DNA of 64,000 bases from NCBI GenBank assembly GCA_037957365.1, contig JARHVA010000006.1, forward strand, positions 12,606,001-12,670,000, in the 5' to 3' direction. The notes beneath the pieces are model-generated. The model was not told where the DNA came from. It was given only the letters and a program-made list of their open reading frames with translations, and made no database searches. Shown here piece after piece: positions 48,008-59,776 of the stretch. A program made the translations under genes and the position numbers. The stretch comes from Torreya grandis. Lineage: Eukaryota > Streptophyta > Pinopsida > Cupressales > Taxaceae. Every line of letters starts with the position of its first letter. The first letter of the stretch is position 1.

Positions 48008-49344
48008 TAAAAGAGAGAGAGAGGAGGGAGGCCTTAAGCACCAAATTAAGGAAATTAGTTATGTTGGAGGTCACCATCCTTAGATGCAACTAACCCTACC
48101 AAATATGTTTATTTTGGCATTCTGTTTGATCCATGTCACTCTCTTGAATTCCCTTTGCTTGCCTTGAGAAGATGCTTCCCAATGACTGCCAATAGAAACA
48201 AGATACTTGGCGAAGGCACCAAAAATGTTGATTATCAATGGAGACACCTATTGTAAATCTCTTTCAGTGCCCAATTGCTCCTCCTTAGCTTATTGATTTT
48301 CATAATGGCATGAAAAAATCATTTTCATTTAGTTTGGCTTTGTCCTTCCCTTTTTATTGGTCCTCAAGGAATGACTTAGATCATGGTTCTAAGTCATTAA
48401 TTTTCTTGGCATGGATAACTATGGATCATCCTCCATCTATCTTTGACAAGTCATGTGGTAGCTTCTAATTTGCTTGATCATTTGTTATGAACCATGTCAT
48501 TGTGCCAAGCTTGTTGAGCTATGTGTAGCCTTGAAAGTCTAAATTGCACTTGCAGATCCATTCAATCTTTGGGATTGCTTTAACTTTCTTGATTTGTGGT
48601 TTTCATTACTCATGACTTATGAAACTTCATAACCAAAGTCTTTGGTAAATCTTGATTTGTACTATAGACCCATTCAGGTTTTCTAAATGACTTACATATA
48701 AAACTTATAAGTCAAGCATGTTGGGAAACCTAATTTGCACTATCAAGGCTACTTGATCTTTAGAGTTTTTTTTATTGATTCTACTTATAAAATTTTATAA
48801 TCAAAGCTCTTTTGAAAACTTGATTTTTCTTTGCTTAAGACCCTTTCAGGTTTTTTGAGTCCTACTCCTTTCTTGCTCCTTCAAGTTCTTTAAGGCTCCT
48901 TACTTATAAAAGTTATAAGTTAAGCCTTTGACAAATCCTAATTTTCAGTACATAGTCCTTCAATTTTTCCAAGTGACTACACTTCTTGCTTGAATACTTT
49001 GGGCATGAACTTGATGTCTTGTGGCATCTCACCAAGTTGCACCCCAATAGCTAGCTCCTCACATTAAAGTTGACATCCTATAGCATGTTACCAATATGAA
49101 CCCAATATCTAGTTGGTCACCCTAAATTTGATGTCCTGCAACATGTCATGTCTTTAAACCCTAATGGCTAGTTGCTTGCATCAAAATTGACATTCTACAA
49201 CATGTCATGGAAATCCATTTGCATCAAGCTTATTGTTTTGGGTCTTTGGTCATGGAAATTTTCTAGAAGTAATTCCTTCAGATGAAAGTTTGAAGGAATT
49301 CCTTTAGAAATTTTGATTTTAACTTTATGGGGAATGACTAGTTT

Positions 49345-49945
49345 CCTTCAGGGACTTTTCCTGAAGGACACTTGGTAAAGTGTCCTTCAAAAAAGTTTTA
49401 AAGGACACCTAGGTAGGGGCACAAGGTCCCTTTGGAAAATTATGAAGGGCATTTCCAAAGGAGATGTCCCTTAAAAACTTTTATGAATGGTAGGTTATGG
49501 ACAAAGGGCCCTTCAAGAAAAATCCCAAAGGGTAACCTTTGATAAAATGGTCAAAAGTGACCCTTCGAGAAAAATCCTAAAGGGCACTTGGACAAAATGT
49601 CCCTTCAGATAAAATTTGAAGGGGCATTTGAGAAAGACAAAGGCAAAAAGTGCCCTTTAGAAATAATCTAAAGGGACACTTGGGTAAAAAGTGCCCTTTA
49701 AATTTTTTTTCAAGGGTCACTTGGAGGAAAGGACCAAGTGAAGTGCCTTTCAAAAAAAATATGACGGGACACTTAGATGAAAAAGTGCCCTTCATAACTT
49801 TTTTGAAGGGTCACTTGGACAAAAGTAACCTTTAGAAAAAGTATAATGGGCACTTGGGGGAAAGCAAGGCAAAAAAGTGCTTTGATAGAATTCTGAAGGG
49901 CACTTCGAAGGGAAGTGGCCCTTTGAAACTTTTTTGAAGCGTAAT
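49345..49945. repeat. Hairpin-module array in U3, element 2 left LTR
   Basis: The same modules as in element 1, slightly longer here. Examples are AAAGTGCCCTTCATAAC and TTTTTTGAAGGGTCACTT. Confidence 0.8.
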
Positions 49946-50192
49946 TCAAGGCAAAACAAAATGAAGAAAAACTCAAGAAATATAAATACAAAGGACATAC
50001 TTTAGACTTAAATTCAAAGGAAAAGTCTGAGGAAAACAAGTCAAAATGGCAAAGACAAATAACCTAAGTTGAAAATAATAAAGGCAAGATATAAAAACAA
50101 AGGGGACAAGGTAAAACACAAGAATCCCAACATGAAGAAGCCAAACCATCCAAAGACAAAATTGAATAAGGGGGGACAAAAATGGGTCAACA

Positions 50193-50461
50193 TTTTATTG
50201 ATTTATAGGGGAAACATGCTCATTAAGTCATAAGACTAGTCACCTAAATCCTTTCATTAGTCATGGAGTCACATAAGGAAAACAAGAGTTAAAAGAACAT
50301 GCCATGGATGAACACACAAGCTAGATAGACAAATGCATAGACAACAAAAGGAAATAAGAACCTTGAAAGGGAAACACTTGTGCTCTAAAGCACTTAGGGA
50401 AAACAACATGACAAAGGAAACACACCATAAAAAGGTATATACAAGACATGGCTAACAAGGT
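50193..50461 (-). other. Element 2 region between integrase and 3' LTR
   Basis: Same short non-coding segment as in element 1 (17448-17735). It shares phrases such as CACTTAGGGAAAA and AGGTATATACAAGACATGGC. Confidence 0.6.
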
Positions 50462-51715
50462 TTAAAAGCAAGACTTCAAATGGATCCCATTCACTAGAAT
50501 AGGTAGCTCTTCTCCATCCATCTTGGACAATTGAAAGGAGTTTCTTTGCTTACACTTACTGATGATGTAAGGACCACTCCACAAAGTATCAAACTTTGTA
50601 TGCTTGCCTAGTTTTTCTCTATCTTCATCCCATTTCAAGACCAAGTCACCTTGTTTGAACACTCTTTCCCTTTCCCTTTTGTCAAAGGACATTTATTTTA
50701 GAACTTGACAATGTTCCAAATCTTTGTGTGTGTCATCTCTTGCCTCTTGCAGCTATATTAATTCTATCAATCTAACCTCCATAGGAGTGTTTTCAATTAA
50801 TTCTAGTTGTTGTGCAAGTTCCAAGGTAGGGATTTATTGTGATATAGATAGCCTATCTTCTCTTCCATATACAAGTACAAATGGAGAATTACCAATTGAC
50901 TTCTTGGGAGTGATCTTATTTGCCGATAAGTTTATCTTTAACTTTATATGCCATGCTCTTTGGTTTGTTTCCAACATCTTCTTCATAGTATTGATGAGGT
51001 TTTTGTTGGTAGATTCAGACAATCCATTACCTTGAGGGTAGAAGTTGGATGAAGTACTAAAATAAATGCCATTCTTTGCTACCTAATCAAAATTCTTAGC
51101 ACTTATGAAAACAAGTGCATTATCTAAGATGATGACATGAGGAGATATAAACCTTGTTACAATGCTATCATAGAACTCCAAGATGGCATTTTCATTTGAT
51201 TTCTTGAAAGTAATAGCCTATACCCACTTTGTGAAGTAGTATGTAGTAGTCAATATCCACTTGTGTCTAACACTTGATGAAGGATTGATCATGCCAATAA
51301 ATTCAAGGCCCCATTACATCAAAGGCTGGTCCACTTGGATAGGATTCCATAGAAGAGTAGTAAGATTTTGTTTGATAAAAAAGAAAGCACATCGAGGACA
51401 AACCTTAGCCCAATGGTAACAGTCCTTAAAAAGACCAGGCCAATAGTAAATAGCTCTCATTATTTTTGTAGTTATTGTTCTAGGAGAGAATTGACCACCA
51501 TCTACACCAATATGGAACTTTTTAGTAGCATATCAAATTGGTCATTATTAATGAATCTTATCAACACATTATTCCCATCCTTCTTAAAGAGAATGCCATC
51601 CACAAGACAATAAGGAATAACATGCAGCCTAAAATACCTTCTTTGAGATTTGTTCAATCCATTAGGGCACTCACCATTTTGAAGAAAACCAATGATGTCT
51701 TGTATCCAAATTTGA
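50462..51715 (-). pseudogene. Element 2 integrase, decayed
   Basis: The C-terminal open piece 50692-50462 reads VFKQGDLVLKWDEDREKL then FDTLWSGPYIISKCK. The stretch 51022-50834 reads NKNLINTMKKMLETNQRAWH and PFVLVYGREDRLSISQ, preceded by the Glu motif YPQGNGLSEST. The second Asp (IILDNALVFISAK, about 51100) remains. The first core position reads WGLEFIGMI, Asp replaced by Glu. The zinc region retains YYWPGLFKDCYHWAKVCPRC (about 51450-51390). Frame damage is lighter than in element 1 at the C-terminus. Confidence 0.85.
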
Positions 51716-52240
51716 TTTTGTATTTGATGAGCTAGCTAGTATTTAACTTAATTTACCAAAGTTTTCTCTTTTGGCTCTAGAAAGTTGGATGCTAAGTTCT
51801 CACACAAACCTTTTCCTCTTACCAAGCTAGTTACCTTGATGTCAATGTCATATTCCATCACTTTTGTGATCTAGCCATCTCTCTTCTCATTAAGATCCTT
51901 GCTTAGGAGAAACTCCTTAGTGATAGGATGGGAAACCATGACATGAATCTTGTTATTGGAAACCATATGCCTAAATTTTTTTCAATCCCTTAATGATGGT
52001 TAAAACTTGCTTCTTAACAAAAGAATATCTCACTTCGTAGTCCTTTAAACCTTAGCTGAAGAAATCAATTGGTTGCTCAACATCTTCATCATTATTTTGC
52101 ATAAGCATAACTAAGATTATGTCAAGGTTATAAAAAGTATAAAGTATGAAATATTTTTAAAAAATCAGATTTAAGAGAGTGGGAGATGCTACAATTAGTT
52201 TCTTGATTGCCTCAAAACTGCCTTTACCTTCCTTTCTCTA
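51716..52240 (-). pseudogene. Element 2 RNase H (canonical), heavily decayed
   Basis: Only scattered phrases equivalent to element 1 (18961-19600) can be read, for example QVLTIIKGLKKI near 52005. Position and DNA-level similarity to element 1 support the call. Confidence 0.6.
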
Positions 52241-52990
52241 AGTAAAAACTTGGTTCTTTTTTAGCATGGCTATGATAGGCTTTACCATAGTTGTAAAGTT
52301 TGGGATAAACCTCATTAAAAAAATTATTTTTACCAATAAAATTTGTATCCCTTTCTTGTGTTGAGGCAAATACAAGCCTAAAATAACTTCAATCCTTTTG
52401 GGGTCAATAGATAAACCTTCTTTTGAAATAACATGACTCAAAATCTTACCTTTATGGACAATGCTTTAGATTGAGGCATATCATACTCTCTACACTTCTT
52501 AAACACTTTCCTTAGATGTACTATATGATCAACAAAATCCTTTTAAAAATTGTTATATCATCAAGGTAAACAAGCAAAAACCTATTGATCAAACCTTTGA
52601 AATCCATGTCCATTACCCTTTGAAATGTAGATCTAGCATTGAATAAACCAAATGGCATCTTCTTGTATGCAAAGGTCCCATACTTGGTGGTGAAGGTTTT
52701 CTTAAATTTATCCTCTTAATTTACTAATATTTGATTATAACCTGAATAACCATCAAGAAGTGAGAAACATTGAGAACCTAAAACAACTTACAGAATTTAT
52801 TCCATGGAAGGGAGTGGATAATGATCCTTGAGAGACAGTTTATTTAGATCATGAAAATCCACAAAAAGTCTGATTTATCCATTATTATTTCAAATCAACA
52901 TAATGTTGGCTACCCAAGTTAAGCATATGATAGGAAAGATAGTCCTAGACTCAATCAATTTGGTTAGCTCTTTCTTCATGAGTTGTTCTA
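52241..52990 (-). pseudogene. Element 2 reverse transcriptase, decayed
   Basis: The catalytic box reads FLLVYLDDITI (about 52585-52553). The open piece 52441-52238 carries the following HVISKEGLSIDPKRIEVILG, LYLPQHKKGI and RFIPNFTTMVKPIIAMLKKN, the RT-connection part. Frameshifts separate the fingers region (52960-52650) from it. Confidence 0.82.
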
Positions 52991-53099
52991 CCTTGGGATT
53001 GATAGGCCTTTGCTTCTGTCTTACCATTTTAGCTTCATGCTACAACTCAATGGTGTGATGAGATAGACTTGGATCAAATCCTTTCAAGTCCTTATACTC

Positions 53100-53480
53100 C
53101 TAGGAAAATATTTCATAAAACTCTTTGCATAATGTAATAGAAGCTTGCCTTTTTAGCTGAGAATAAACCTTGCAAATCTTCAAAAGTTTGTCCTTGAAAA
53201 TCATAAATCTCTCATAGTATTCTTCTTTTGTTGACATGCTCATTATTTGGTTCTTATTTTGATCATACTCATTGAAGACACTCTCCAAGTAAATCATCCC
53301 CTTGGGTATTTTATTTGTCTTTAGCTCTATAATTTTCTCTTCATAATGATCATGCAACTTCGTTTGATTTCTTGAAGAGAAGCCTGCCTCATTTTGGAAG
53401 AAGTGTGTAATATGTTAATCAATTTCAAACACTTGTCATGACACTTCATTATATAGAATGGAAGGTCTCTAAATTATCTT
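53100..53480 (-). pseudogene. Element 2 linker before RT
   Basis: Open at 53357-53100: DHYEEKIIELKTNKIPKGMI, YLESVFNEYDQNKN and YYERFMIFKDKLLKICKVYS. Equivalent to 20341-20739 in element 1. No recognised domain. Confidence 0.65.
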
Positions 53481-53905
53481 GATATGGAATTGATCCTTCT
53501 TTTGTTCAACATTAGTAGCTAAGTCAAAACATGCTCCTATTGCACCCAATCTATCAGCATGCTTGTTCAAGCTTCTTGGTATGTGCTAGATGTTGAAGGC
53601 ATCAAAATATTCAAGTATATCCCATACACTATGATTATATGAATTAATAAAGGGGTTTTTGGTTCTATCTTGACTTATTACTTGATGAATGACTATCTCA
53701 CTATCTCCATAAACTTTTAAATTCTTGATTCCTCTCTTCTTTGCCCATTGAAGACCATGAACTAGGCCTTCATATTCTACCACATTGCAAGTATAGTTGA
53801 AGTGAAACCTATAAGAAGAGTAGTAATGATTATTTTATGGAAAAACTAATATGACACCAACTTCTACACATAATTTTCTCCTTGAACTATCAAATAACAT
53901 TTCCC
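53481..53905 (-). pseudogene. Element 2 extra RNase H-like domain, between PR and RT
   Basis: MLFDSSRRKLCVEVGVILVF (Gly of FDGS replaced by Ser), then FNYTCNVVEYEGLVHGLQWA and KKRGIKNLKVYGDSEIVIHQ, with 53783-53586 fully open, then WDILEYFDAFNI and SLNKHADRLGAIGA. All four acidic positions are kept. One stop lies in the first third. Confidence 0.87.
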
Positions 53906-54326
53906 ACACACTATCAAGCTCATGATCTTCATTGGTGAGTGAAGGAATTGGGACGTTCTCCTCATGCATGCAGTAAACTTACAAATTAGTCTCCTTAATG
54001 AAAGTGTAAAGATCAAGGCCATGTGTTTTAGTGATATACTTGGCAAGATAGAGGTAAAAAATACCTTCAAAAGGAGAAGATGTTTCACCATCCATGACTA
54101 TTTCTTCTTCTTTGTTGATTAGACAATTTTGATTTGTCATGGTCTCCAGGTATGGATCAATGTGGAACCTTGCTAAGGGCTAAGTCCTTATGGTTACCTT
54201 GGTTCCATACCTTGTCTTTAAATCTATAGAGGACAAATTATTAGAAAGTTATCCTCTTATCTTTTCTATAAATTCCCTTGATAAGTATATATCAAAGTGT
54301 GCTAGAAGGCTTACTAGCATAATATT
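53906..54326 (-). pseudogene. Element 2 protease C-terminal extension
   Basis: Equivalent to 21140-21560 in element 1. GTKVTIRT-like text and the DGETSS acidic stretch can be read with stops. The frame at 54091-53864 is the shadow frame, not this one. Confidence 0.5.
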
Positions 54327-54747
54327 TTACATGATAGGGAAGCTTGGGAAGCCATGTAAAAACATTTTAAAAACTTTGACCAATCCTACCATATTGATTA
54401 GAGTTCCATACAGATGTAACATGCCTTTACTATGTGGCTCATAGTTCAAACCCATCTTATCAGCCACTAATTTAGGCATAACAATAATTCTTGCTGCACT
54501 ATCCACAATACAATTGTGGACCAACTTACATTCCATAATGAGTGTGAGGTATAAGGGTAGAGGATTTTTAGGTTTATTAGAAGGCTCTAAAATATGATTT
54601 GGATAATTTATGAGATCCATGATGTTATGCTTTGAAGATTGAGGAGCCACATGCATGCTTGCTAATTGCTATTTCAAAATCTCCTTTTGACCATGCATAT
54701 GTATAACCTCTCCAAGGGATATGCTTGTATTAGTATCCTTAAATGGT
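54327..54747 (-). pseudogene. Element 2 protease block, downstream copy
   Basis: Open at 54656-54327: NPLPLYLTLIMECKLVHNCI, VDSAARIIVMPKLVADKMGL, NYEPHSKGMLHLYG and LVKVFKMFLHGFPSFPIM. The active site reads DSAA, not DSGA. It is one of two tandem copies with a period of about 437 bases. Confidence 0.85.
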
Positions 54748-55190
54748 TCACGACCACAATATCTTACATGATAGGGAAGCTTGGGTAGCCATGTGAAAAC
54801 ACTTTCAAACCTTTGACCAATCCTGCCATCTTTATTGGAGTTCCATCTAGCTATAATATGCCTTTACTATGTGGCTCATAGTTCAAACCCATCTTATTAG
54901 CCACTAATTTAGGCATAATAATAGTGCTTGCTCCACTATCCACAATACAATTGTGGACCAACTTACCTTCAAAAATGAGTGTGAGGTAGAAGGGTAGAGG
55001 ATTTTTAGGTTTATTAGAAGGCTCCAAAAGATGATTTGGATAATTTATGGGAGCCACACTATGATGCTCTGAAGATTGAGGAGCCACATGCATGCTTGTT
55101 AATTGCTCTTGCAAAAGCTCCTTTTAACCATTAATATGTAGAACTTACCAAAGGGATATTATTTTATTATTACTCTTCAATTATTCCACA
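54748..55190 (-). pseudogene. Element 2 protease block, upstream copy
   Basis: Open at 55114-54851: MQEQLTSMHVAPQSSEHHSV, NPLPFYLTLIFEGKLVHNCI, VDSGASTIIMPKLVANKMGL and NYEPHSKGIL. The active site DSGAS is intact. On the transcript it precedes the other copy. Element 1 has a single block here. Confidence 0.85.
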
Positions 55191-56840
55191 ATATTTAGAG
55201 ATGGAACATTCACTTTCTCTTGCATTTTAGATGTTAGTGCAGGAGTTTTAGCCTACTGTGTTTCAATCTTGGCAACCACATTTACATTCTAATTTTGTTG
55301 AGGAAAATGGCTTGTAGAAGGTGTAACACTTTGATTAACACTTTATAGCCTTGGAGAGGTATCACTTAGAGATATTCATGGCTCCTGGCCTTCTCCTAAT
55401 GTTATGTACTTAGACCTTGTATTGGCTGTAATTGACATGCCTTGAATCAACACAAAATCATCTTTTACTTGAAAATTCATCATTCCCACACTTGGGTTGT
55501 TGTCTTCTCCATGACTATCTCTTTGGCTGGGACATGCTTCTTCTACTATCATTTAAGGAGTATCTTCCTCTTGTGTATTAAAATCATAATTGGTTCCTCC
55601 ATCATTATATGTAAACTGACCTTGAGGCTTCCCCCCATTGGTTCACATGATCTTCTCCTTGCACTAGATTTGCATGAACTCGAACAATAACCTTTATGGG
55701 AGGAGTAAAATTTGGATTATATGCATTAGGATACCTATTGTAACCTTGTTGATTTTTTCCTCTCCCTTGATAATTATGTTGGGAAGGAGATATATATCCT
55801 TATTGAGGAAAATATTGTGTATTTGGAGGATCACTTGCCTAAATTTGAGCTTGCTTGAGCTAAGCTCTTAAAGATCTTATTTCTTCATCCTTATTCATAA
55901 CATTATCCACTTTCTTGGGAAAGGCTCTTGGCTTCATATTTGCATTACGATCTTGTGACATGCTTGGATGTTCAACTAAATTATGGGATAAAAAAGGCAT
56001 GGAAACTCTTGGAGGAAGTTTTCTAGCTTGAATCAAGCTATTCTTAGCTTTAATTTCTAGCTCATATGCACCTAGAAGTGTGAAACCTCCCATTGACTAC
56101 AACATAAAAACAACATCAATACTAATAACTTTAAGGTATGTTGGGAATACAAAGCTAGGAGGAGGTCTCATGATTGGTGGCAACCTATACCATGTTCTTT
56201 GAAATATCTCATTGAAATATCCTATGGATTCATTTGGACCTCTCCTAATTACATTTATCTAATGTATGAGTGAAGCATGATCACACTTATTTTCAAATAT
56301 TGTCACTAATAAGTCCCCAAAGCCATCCCAACTTGTAATGTAGCCCCCTTCTAATGTTCTATACCAATCAAGTGCTTTGCCTTTTAAAGGCATGGTAAGC
56401 AATCCAATGTAAATGTTGGCCCTAGTAACATTATGGAAATTTTATAAATTAGAGATGTCTCTAATATGTTCAAATGAGGTAATAAGACCTTCCCCATTAA
56501 AACTAGGAAGATTGTTGTTAGTATTTAGAGGGATGGGGTCATATTTAAGAAGCTCTATTGGGTTTTGGGTATTAAAAGTAGGGAAGGGTTGACATCTATC
56601 CACCTCTCCTCTTTCCCCTATTTCTCTTCTTTCCCTTTGATCCTCTATTTATTCCTCTTCTTCAACTTCTTCCTCTCCTTGAAATTATTCAACCTCTTCC
56701 TCTTCTTCCCCAAAACCTCCTTGCCAAGGATTTAATAGGGTTAGGAGTGGTTCAGGGTGTTTTTCTTCAAGAATAGCTTTAGCTAAAGGGGCTTGGTCAA
56801 AAAATATTGAGGACCTTGTGAGGACCATGTAGGATAATGT
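55191..56840 (-). pseudogene. Element 2 gag, decayed
   Basis: Same layout as element 1 gag. The stretch near 56540-56100 keeps, with breaks, the core phrases seen there (for example GPNESIGYFNEIFQ and TWYRLPPIMRPPP). 56093-55860 reads MGGFTLLGAYELEIKAKNSL then FPKKVDNVMNKDEEI. A Tyr/Asn/Gly-rich tail follows to about 55640. Stops are frequent. Confidence 0.75.
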
Positions 56841-56964
56841 ATAAAACTTAGTCTAGAACCATGGATTCACACCCTTTTGGAGTCACCAAATGTTGGGCTA
56901 GGGGGCTTTTTACTACTTTAGTCCTATCAAGACCAGCATTTGCCTTGACTTAGCAATAAAACTT

Positions 56965-56983
56965 GGTCCCACCAAGTGTGCCA
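56965..56983 (-). other. Primer-binding site, element 2
   Basis: Minus-strand TGGCACACTTGGTGGGACC, a few bases inside the 5' LTR, aligned with the site in element 1. Confidence 0.75.
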
Positions 56984-57665
56984 AAACTATTATCTCCAAA
57001 TATTACACCTTAGAAGAGGGTTGTTCAGGCCTCCTATAGATTTTGGCAATGTTGAGACATTTATAGGCCTATGGGTGTGCATATAAGTGGAAATGAACCT
57101 CTAGGTTGGAAGGGCTAGCTCCCTATATTAGCTTTTTGTGTAATAAAATTATTAAACTAGCTTAAATGAATGAAAAGAATTAGAAGTTTTCATAAATAAA
57201 AAGGCTAGTCTAAAATGGTGATACACCAAGAATTAGTATCCATGTGTATGCCTTATACTTATGCATAATACAATAGAATATAGTCTATACCTCATGATTT
57301 AGAAGATTCCAACAGAAGTATTTCAATGTCAAGACAAAGATGAATGAGATTAAACAGGGTAATGATTGAAAAAACAACTTATATATTCTATAAAAGGGTT
57401 ACACAAGCATGGTCTCATATAAATAAAATGCACTCTATATGACCTATTGGATTGAATCTTTACTCAAAAGCATGAAGGACAAAGAATGGAAGGATAAAAC
57501 ATCACTTGCTATCACTCTATATCTCTTACATACCCAGGCAAATATCTAAAACTTAAAAAGAGGGTAGACTAATTTTTCTTTTCTCAAAGGCAATAAAATG
57601 GTAAAATAAAACAATAGGGATTCACCATACTATCTATAGATGATTTAACAATAGCACAAGGGTCT

Positions 57666-57673
57666 TATTTATA
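57666..57673 (-). promoter_or_regulatory. TATA box, element 2 5' LTR
   Basis: Minus-strand TATAAATA followed by AGACCCTTG, as in element 1. Confidence 0.7.
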
Positions 57674-58989
57674 GCAAGGAGAGAGAGGAGGGAGGCCTTT
57701 GGTTCCAAAGGAAGGAAATCAATTCTATTGAAGGTTTCCATCCTTGTCTTCAATTGACCCTACCAAAGATACTTATTTGGGCATTCTATTTGATCCATTT
57801 CACTCTCTTGAATTCCCTTTGCTTGCCCCCAAAGATGTTTACCAATAGCTACTAATAGAAATGAGATACTTGGGGAAGGTGCCAAAAATGGTCATTATTA
57901 ATGAAGCCACCTATTAGAAATCTCTTTCAGCACCCAACCAATCCTCCTTAGCTTATCGATTTACATAATGGCATGAAAAAATCATTTTCATTTAGTTTGT
58001 CTTTGTCCTTCCCTTTTGATTGGTCCTCAAGGAATGACTCAGATCATGGTTCTGAGTCATTGATTTACTTGGCATGGATACCTTTGGATCATCCTACATC
58101 TATCTCTGACAAGTCATGTGGCAACTTTTGATTTGCTTGATCATTAATCATGAACCATACCATTAGGAAAAGCTTATTAAGCTAAGTAGCCTTGAAAGTC
58201 TAACTTGTACTTATAGATCCATTCAGGCTCTGGGATTGCTTTAACTTGATTGATTCAAGGTTTTCATTGATCATGACTTATGAAACTTCATAAGCAAAGA
58301 CTTTGAAAAATCTTGATTTGCACTACAAACCCATTTGGGTTTTTTGAATGGATTTACTTATAAAACTTATAATTCAAGCATGCTGAGAAACCCGATTTGC
58401 ACTATCAAGGCTTCTTGTTCTTTTAGGTTTTTTTATTGCTTCTACTTATAAAATTTTATAAGTAATGATCTTTTAAAAACCCATTTTTTATTTGTTTAAT
58501 ATCCTTTTAGGTTTTATAAGTCCTTCTACTCCTTGATTTCTCCTTTGGGTTCTTTAAGGATCCTTACTTATAAAATTTATAAGAAAAGCCTTTGACAAAT
58601 CCTAATTTGAATTGTAGAGTTGTTTAGATTTTCCAAGTGACTTCACTTCTTACTTGAAGACTTTGGGCATGAAATTGATGTTTTGTGGCACATCACCAAG
58701 TTACACCCCAATAATTAGTTCCTCACATTAAATTTGACATCCTATGGCACATCACCAATGTGAACCCAATAGCTAGTTGGTCACCTTGAATTTGATGTCC
58801 TACAACATGTCATGTCTTTGAACCCCAACAGCTAGTTGGTTGCATCAAAATTAACATTCTATGGCATGTCATGGTAATTGATTTAGGTTGGGCATATTGT
58901 TTTAGGTATTTGGTCATGGTATTTTTCTTGAAAGTTTGAAGGAATTACTTCAAGAATTTTTCTTTTGACTTTCTAGGTAATGGCTAGTT

Positions 58990-59530
58990 TCCTTCAAGAA
59001 ATTTTCCCAAAGGACACTTGGGAAAGTGTCCTTAAAAAAAGTTATAAAGGACACCCAAGTAGGGGCATAAGGTACCTTTAAAAAATTATGAAGGGAATTT
59101 CTAAATGAAATAGCCCTTCAGAACTTTTTTGAAGGGTAGGCTATGGAAAAAGGGCCTAACCTTAGAGAAAATGATCACAAGTGACCCTTCAATAAAAATC
59201 CCAAAGGGCACTTAGATAAAACGTCCCTTCAGATAAAATTTGAAGGGGCATTCAAGAAAGACCAAGGCAAAAAGTGCCCTTCTTAATTAATCCAAAGGGA
59301 CACTTGGGCAAAAAGTGCTTGTCAATTTTGTTCAAAGGGTCACTTAGAGGAAAAGACAAGGTGAAGTGCCATTCAAAAAAAATCTAAAGGGACACTTAGA
59401 AAAAAAAGTATCCTTTAGAAAAAATCCAAAGGGAACATGGGGGAAAATAATGCAAGAAAGTGCCTTCAAAAAATTATGAAGGGCACTTTGAAGGGAAGTG
59501 TCCCTTCATAAATTTTTTGAAGGGAACTTC
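58990..59530. repeat. Hairpin-module array in U3, element 2 right LTR
   Basis: Same family of alternating inverted repeats, for example CCCTTCAGAAC with TTTTTTGAAGGG near 59114-59138. Confidence 0.75.
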
Positions 59531-59776
59531 AGGGAAAAACAAAATGAAGAAAAACCTAGGAAAAACAAATACAAAGGACATCCTTTGGACCTAAGTCTGA
59601 AGGAAAAGTTTGAGGAAAATAAGTCCAAAGGGTAAAGACAAATGACCTAAGGGGAAAAGAAAAAAGGAAAAATATAATAAACAAATGGGACAAGTTAAAA
59701 CATGGGAATCCCAACATGAAGAAGCCAAACCAACCAAGGACAAAACTGAACAAGGGGGGATAAAAATTAGTCAATA

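Larger units (their letters stand above)
47321..50192 (-). repeat. Element 2 left LTR (3' LTR)
   Basis: 2872 bp. It holds a TATA box at 48000-48007, TTATAA palindromes at about 48611-48920, tandem units at 49010-49210 and a hairpin array at 49345-49945. It matches the other LTRs of the family from end to end. Confidence 0.9.
47321..59776 (-). mobile_element. Element 2: Tat-like Ty3/gypsy, same family as element 1
   Basis: This 12.5-kb element has LTRs at 47321-50192 and 56988-59776, TGTTG and CAACA/CAATA ends, and the same gene order as element 1 on the minus strand. The flanking pentamers ATTAT (47316-47320) and GTTAT (59777-59781) differ at one base, supporting a target-site duplication. 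The interior is about 0.5 kb longer than in element 1, mostly through a duplicated protease block. All genes are broken. Confidence 0.9.
56988..59776 (-). repeat. Element 2 right LTR (5' LTR)
   Basis: 2789 bp, starting TATTATCTCCAAA and ending GTCAATA on the plus strand. TATA box at 57666-57673 after a CT tract. Tandem units at about 58670-58880 and the hairpin array at 58990-59530 lie upstream of it on the transcript strand. Confidence 0.9.
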
